Of a stretch of 25,654 nucleotides of DNA, positions 22,455 to 25,654 are shown piece after piece. The stretch is from DATIJJ01 sp039936115 (GTDB taxonomy: Bacteria > Pseudomonadota > Gammaproteobacteria > DSM-16500). The notes under the pieces are model-generated. The model was not told the origin of the DNA. It did no database searches and saw nothing but the letters and a program-made list of their open reading frames with translations. The position numbers and the translations under genes were made by a program. Positions within the stretch are counted from its first letter, which is position 1. Every line of letters begins with the position of its first letter. The stretch spans positions 1 through 25,654 of the forward strand of contig JBDTIZ010000306.1 in the NCBI GenBank assembly GCA_039936115.1. Direction: 5' to 3'.

Positions 22455-23459
22455 ATGAAAGGGGTTTTATTAATTAATTTAGGCACACCCGATAACTGCG
22501 ACCCCAAATCCGTTTATCGCTACCTGAAAGAATTTTTAAATGATCCAAGAGTCATCGATCTCCCAGCAATAATACGCTGGCCGCTGATCAATGGTCTCAT
22601 CATCCCTCGTCGTTATAAAAATTCAGCAAACGCTTATCAACAAATTTGGACTAAAGAAGGCTCGCCACTGTTAATCAACAGTCTGCAATTAAAAGAAAAA
22701 TTATCCGCAGAACTTGGCACAGACTATCAAGTTGAATTAGGTATGCGCTACGGAAATCCCAGCATTCCCTCTGCGCTGTTAAAAATGAAATCCTGTGACA
22801 AAATTTTAATACTGCCCTTATTTCCACAATATTCCTCGGCTGCAACCGGATCAGCAATTGAAGAAACCCTAGAATGGTTCTCCACTCAATGGAACATTCC
22901 CACATTAGAAATAAAATCTGATTTTTATAATCACCCGGCATTTATTCAAGCCTATGCAGATGTTATTCTACAACACACTCGTGACACAAAAATTGATTTG
23001 TTTTTATTTAGCTATCATGGCTTACCAAAACGTCACGTCATCAAAAGCGGCTGTCATATAAGCTGCGATCACATAAACGCGTGCCCCCTAGTGAGCGAAT
23101 CAAATCGTTTTTGTTATCGCGCACAATGTTATGAAACATCAGCTTTATTAGCCAAAGCATTAGACTTATCAGACAAACAATATCATGTTTCATTTCAATC
23201 ACGCTTAGGTCGTACACCTTGGATCAAACCTTACACTGATGCGCTGTTACCTGAACTCATTAAACAAGGTATAAAAAACATCGCAATTGCGTGTCCTTCA
23301 TTTGTAGCGGATTGTTTGGAAACATTGGAGGAAATAAACATTCGTGCGCGTAAGCAGTGGCAAACATTGGGCGGTGAAAAATTTACTTTTGTGCCTTGCT
23401 TGAATACTAAATTCTCTTGGATCAAGGGATTGAGTCAAATAGTAAACCACCCTAACTAG
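22455..23459 (+). CDS. hemH: Ferrochelatase
   Basis: The 334-residue enzyme inserts Fe2+ into protoporphyrin IX, the last step of haem synthesis. It has the family start GVLLINLGTPD, the segment LPLFPQYSSAATGSA (120-134), catalytic His188 in FSYHGLPKRH, FQSRLGRTPWIKPYT (247-261), and Glu289 in DCLETLEEI. Length is normal. Unusual is a cluster of five cysteines (200, 204, 210, 220, 225) between the HGLPKRH motif and CYETSALLA. Some bacterial ferrochelatases carry a [2Fe-2S] cluster on internal cysteines, so iron-sulphur or zinc binding is possible. AAGGA precedes the ATG. The gene stands alone. Confidence 0.95.
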   Translation: MKGVLLINLGTPDNCDPKSVYRYLKEFLNDPRVIDLPAIIRWPLINGLIIPRRYKNSANAYQQIWTKEGSPLLINSLQLKEKLSAELGTDYQVELGMRYGNPSIPSALLKMKSCDKILILPLFPQYSSAATGSAIEETLEWFSTQWNIPTLEIKSDFYNHPAFIQAYADVILQHTRDTKIDLFLFSYHGLPKRHVIKSGCHISCDHINACPLVSESNRFCYRAQCYETSALLAKALDLSDKQYHVSFQSRLGRTPWIKPYTDALLPELIKQGIKNIAIACPSFVADCLETLEEINIRARKQWQTLGGEKFTFVPCLNTKFSWIKGLSQIVNHPN

Positions 23460-23507
23460 AATTAGCCCTAGATTGAACAAATTTATCCCCAGCTCAGATA
23501 CTATTTT

Positions 23508-24212
23508 TTATCTTTTTTGGGGTGTTGCTGATTGCGTTTTTGCAGCTTCTATCATTCCCTTCGCTTTCTTCTCAAATGCAGCCGCGCTGGGAGCTTCTTT
23601 AGGCGTTGAAAATGAAAATAAAGGTTTTTCCTTTTTAGCTGGTTGCGCTAGCTCCTGCAGCTTGGTCAGCGCATCTTCATAAGCTTGTTTTCCTGTGTAC
23701 CCTGCATCACTACCACAGAACAGTTTTTCGGCAATCTCCTTATATGCTTTACGGAAATTTCCACAACGTGGATCATTCATAGCACTATCCACACTTGCTT
23801 TCTGCCGATTTTCTACATCAGAACAAAAATAAACCCACAAGGACTTAAAGCCTTCGCGACAAAATTCATCTGATGCTGATTCACCTAATTCCACCCTAGA
23901 AGAGCTTTTCTCTTCAGAGATTTTGCGTTGTGATTGTGACTCAATTGAGTTATTTGCTTCTAGATTTTTTGTAATGTAATTAAGTCTTTTTGCAATAATA
24001 TCTGTAGCATAAACATCAAATCCTAAATCGTTTGTTCCCACACCATTTTGAGAATGAATATAAGCAGTTATATTCATTTGGATCTGCTCCCATTTTGTGG
24101 TGTTAGTATCGTCCAGACGATATTCCTCTATGGCTTTCAATTTGGTTTGAATAACGTCGGTGTTAGATTTTATTATCTCGCTATCACTATAAGATGATCT
24201 TGGATTACTCAT
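23508..24212 (-). CDS. Unrecognised 234-residue soluble protein
   Basis: No family is recognised. It has no signal peptide or membrane segment. The protein is hydrophilic and helical. The centre has three or four cysteines (DEFCREGFKSLWVYFCSD, DPRCGNF, KLFCGSDAGY). The tail from about residue 185 is Ala/Lys/Pro-rich (KKEKPLFSFSTPKEAPSAAA) and looks disordered. I prefer the ATG at 24212, which has GAGGAG eight bases before it, over a TTG five codons upstream. A flexible basic tail would be compatible with a secreted substrate, but no test is possible from sequence alone. It converges with hemH, with no terminator seen between them. Confidence 0.6.
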   Translation of the reverse strand: MSNPRSSYSDSEIIKSNTDVIQTKLKAIEEYRLDDTNTTKWEQIQMNITAYIHSQNGVGTNDLGFDVYATDIIAKRLNYITKNLEANNSIESQSQRKISEEKSSSRVELGESASDEFCREGFKSLWVYFCSDVENRQKASVDSAMNDPRCGNFRKAYKEIAEKLFCGSDAGYTGKQAYEDALTKLQELAQPAKKEKPLFSFSTPKEAPSAAAFEKKAKGMIEAAKTQSATPQKR

Positions 24213-24406
24213 TACATTTCTCCTCAAGAAAATACTATAATTATCTAATTAGTTATAAATCTCGTAGACTTTAGTTTAGCATAGTGTTGAAGACATTTGG
24301 TGTACAGCTAAAGATTTTGTAAGCTTTTTGGGTGGTAATTCTAATACCATAATAATTTCAAAGAGATACCAAACATCCTTTCCTGCGACAAAAATCATTT
24401 CCAAAA

Positions 24407-24415
24407 TGTTATAAT
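24407..24415 (+). promoter_or_regulatory. Extended -10 promoter upstream of the Cys-rich peptide gene
   Basis: TGTTATAAT is a perfect extended -10 (TGnTATAAT). GCGACA (24385-24390) could be a partial -35 with a long spacer. It would give a leader of ~100 bases before the 24525 start. The rest of 24213-24524 shows no gene. Confidence 0.45.
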
Positions 24416-24524
24416 AAAATCAGTAAATAACCTGTTTCATCGAAATTTTAGCCTAGTTTTAATATTACTATATTGCGTTTTGCTGAATTGAACTTCCGTT
24501 TGTTACCTTACAGGGAGCTTTCGT

Positions 24525-24776
24525 ATGAAAACAAAAATCATTTTCGCTATCAGTCTGTTATTTTTTTCCATCATCAGCACTGCCTCACTCGCAAGTTGCT
24601 CAAGCTGCGCGCAAACTACTCGATGCTCTACTGGAGCTTGTGGTGATGGTTATAAAGATTATAACTGCACATCAGATAACGGTTGCTATTGTGGCGCAGA
24701 GCCTAGTTGTGGTAAAAATCCTTGTTTAAGTCGAAGTAAATGCTGTCATTATTTTGGTAATGTAGGAAAATTGTAA
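24525..24776 (+). CDS. Small exported cysteine-rich peptide
   Basis: This 83-residue precursor has a typical signal peptide (residues 1-23, cleavage after ASLA). The mature ~60 residues contain 11 cysteines, in spacings such as SCSSC, RCSTGAC, GCYC and KCC. A mature chain this dense in Cys should be disulphide-bonded or metal-binding once exported. The sequence looks superficially like small disulphide-rich toxins or antimicrobial peptides, but I recognise no family. A strong AGGGAG precedes the ATG. The entericidin-like lipoprotein gene follows after 30 bases in the same direction, so they may be co-expressed envelope products. Confidence 0.65.
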   Translation: MKTKIIFAISLLFFSIISTASLASCSSCAQTTRCSTGACGDGYKDYNCTSDNGCYCGAEPSCGKNPCLSRSKCCHYFGNVGKL

Positions 24777-24806
24777 TTGTATTTAAACTAATGAAAAGGA
24801 CAAGGT

Positions 24807-24953
24807 ATGAAATCATTGCTGGTTAATTCACTTTTAGTTTTATTTGTAACAACTTTTTTAAATGGCTGTAATACCGCTAAAGGTTTTGGTCAAGATATGC
24901 AAGAAGGCGGGAAAGCGATTGAGAAATCGGTTAATGATACGAAATCTAATTAG
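24807..24953 (+). CDS. Entericidin-like small lipoprotein (EcnA/EcnB family)
   Basis: This 48-residue frame has a lipoprotein signal peptide with lipobox FLNGC (Cys22 lipidated) and a mature part NTAKGFGQDMQEGGKAIEKS that is the entericidin signature (G-D-(M/I)-Q-(E/K)-G-G-(K/E)-AI). Entericidins are membrane-anchored peptides proposed to act as an antidote/toxin pair in E. coli. Here only one copy is seen, closest to EcnB-like members that many proteobacteria carry singly. AAGGACAAGG precedes the ATG. Confidence 0.85.
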   Translation: MKSLLVNSLLVLFVTTFLNGCNTAKGFGQDMQEGGKAIEKSVNDTKSN

Positions 24954-24967
24954 GTTTGTTTAGACCT

Positions 24968-25083
24968 CGTCATTGCTAGCTCGAGCATATAAAAAAAGCA
25001 TAACATTTAATCTTTAATTAAGATTTATATTCTTATTAAGGGGCAATAAAACTTTGGTTGCTTCGCTCGCGCTCGCAATGACG
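24968..25083. repeat. MITE/REP-like palindromic element A
   Basis: The right arm 25044-25083 (CAATAAAACTTTGGTTGCTT to GCTCGCAATGACG) nearly matches the right arm of element B, in the same orientation. The interiors also match (GCATAA then CTTATTAAG-GGCAATAAAAC). The left arm is reduced to 24968-24987 (CGTCATTGCTAGCTCGAGCA, 17 of 20 paired with the right end). It lies 117 bases upstream of the GIY-YIG gene. Confidence 0.75.
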
Positions 25084-25199
25084 ATAACCGCTCTACTCTA
25101 TATAATCAATAATAACAACTGCATCATACCTTCCTACATTCTCAATAGACTGCCCTCGACAAACACAACAAAACAAGCCCATTTATTAGGATTCAAAAA

Positions 25200-25493
25200 A
25201 TGCGTGACCGATTACCTGCCATTTATATTATGGCAAACAAACGTAATGGAGTGCTTTATACAGGCGTGACAAGTAATTTAAAATGCCGCGTATATCAACA
25301 TAAACAAGGCATCATTGCTGGTTTTACTAAACAGCATAATTGCCATCAATTAGTTTACTATGAAATATTTGAGACCATGCTTAATGCTATCGAAAAAGAA
25401 AAACAAATTAAATCTGGCTCTAGGAAAAAGAAACTTATGCTGATTGAAAGCATGAATCCTTATTGGTTGGATTTGTATGAAAGAATTCTTTAG
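25200..25493 (+). CDS. Small GIY-YIG nuclease-domain protein
   Basis: The 97-residue protein is a stand-alone GIY-YIG domain of the YhbQ/UPF0213-like kind: IYI (8-10) and YTG (20-22) form the two halves of the signature, Arg30 in NLKCRVYQH is the catalytic-type arginine, and Glu67 in AIEKEKQIK the metal-binding glutamate. The ending SMNPYWLDLYERIL is typical. Residues needed for phosphodiester cleavage are present, but the biological role of such single-domain proteins is not established. The ATG has no good ribosome binding site. It lies between two copies of the same palindromic repeat (24968-25083 and 25498-25644), the second starting four bases after its stop codon. Confidence 0.88.
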   Translation: MRDRLPAIYIMANKRNGVLYTGVTSNLKCRVYQHKQGIIAGFTKQHNCHQLVYYEIFETMLNAIEKEKQIKSGSRKKKLMLIESMNPYWLDLYERIL

Positions 25494-25497
25494 ACAC

Positions 25498-25644
25498 CGT
25501 TATTGCAAGCGCAGGCGAAGCAACTCAGGTTTTATTGTCATTCGTATTGTAGAGGAAAGCATAAAATCTAACCTTAAATTTAGATTTGCGTACTTATTAA
25601 GTGGCAATAAAACCTGGATTGCTTCGCTCGCGCTCGCAATGACG
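25498..25644. repeat. MITE/REP-like palindromic element B
   Basis: The arms 25498-25537 and 25605-25644 are complementary at 34 of 40 positions (counted by hand) around a 67-base centre, which itself holds AAATCTAA opposite TTTAGATTT. The right end is GCTTCGCTCGCGCTCGCAAT followed by GACG. It is the most complete member of the family in the window. Confidence 0.82.
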
Positions 25645-25654
25645 GCTACCCAAC

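Overview
The window is AT-rich bacterial chromosome. Protein families and style (S24 repressor of the type seen in Legionella-like genomes, Ivy lysozyme inhibitor, Cys-rich ferrochelatase, ankyrin-type protein, many decayed genes and palindromic intergenic repeats) suggest a host-associated gammaproteobacterium, most likely Legionellales/Coxiellaceae-like. This is inference from family resemblance; no rRNA or other strict marker gene is present.

Left part (1-4740). The window opens inside an IS256-family transposase, followed by an orphan HigA-type antitoxin flanked by two diverged copies of a ~105-bp sequence. Next come a SnoaL-like protein, an M20 amidohydrolase and a large ankyrin-type protein, then the in-frame remnant of a Fic-family 'mobile mystery protein B'. 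This is a patchwork of mobile and decayed DNA.

Signalling block (4924-12521). On the minus strand lie an operon of a multi-spanning hybrid histidine kinase with a degenerate receiver followed by an aldehyde dehydrogenase, and an operon of an unusual response regulator translationally coupled to a methyltransferase. Between them lies the fossil of a second SnoaL gene copy. A LexA/CI-like repressor and a small conserved-looking protein follow, divergently arranged.

Middle (12548-18008). A strong terminator separates convergent genes. Then come a 297-aa orphan protein, an alpha/beta hydrolase plus GlcG/HbpS-type pair, two exported proteins (Ivy and a four-Cys protein), a DUF4239 membrane protein with a textbook terminator, and a Methyltransf_24 protein.

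Right part (18009-25654). Housekeeping and signalling genes (cyclophilin ppiB, an APH-fold kinase, a class III nucleotide cyclase with a Cache sensor, ferrochelatase hemH) are interspersed with several palindromic repeat families: a 40-bp-arm palindrome whose right end has expanded into a 23-bp tandem array, and a MITE/REP-like family of which two copies bracket a small GIY-YIG nuclease gene. Two tiny exported products, an 11-Cys peptide and an entericidin-like lipoprotein, lie between hemH and that repeat cluster.

No rRNA, tRNA or CRISPR array was seen. The least understood and most interesting parts are the kinase/response-regulator/methyltransferase region and the GIY-YIG gene with its flanking palindromes.
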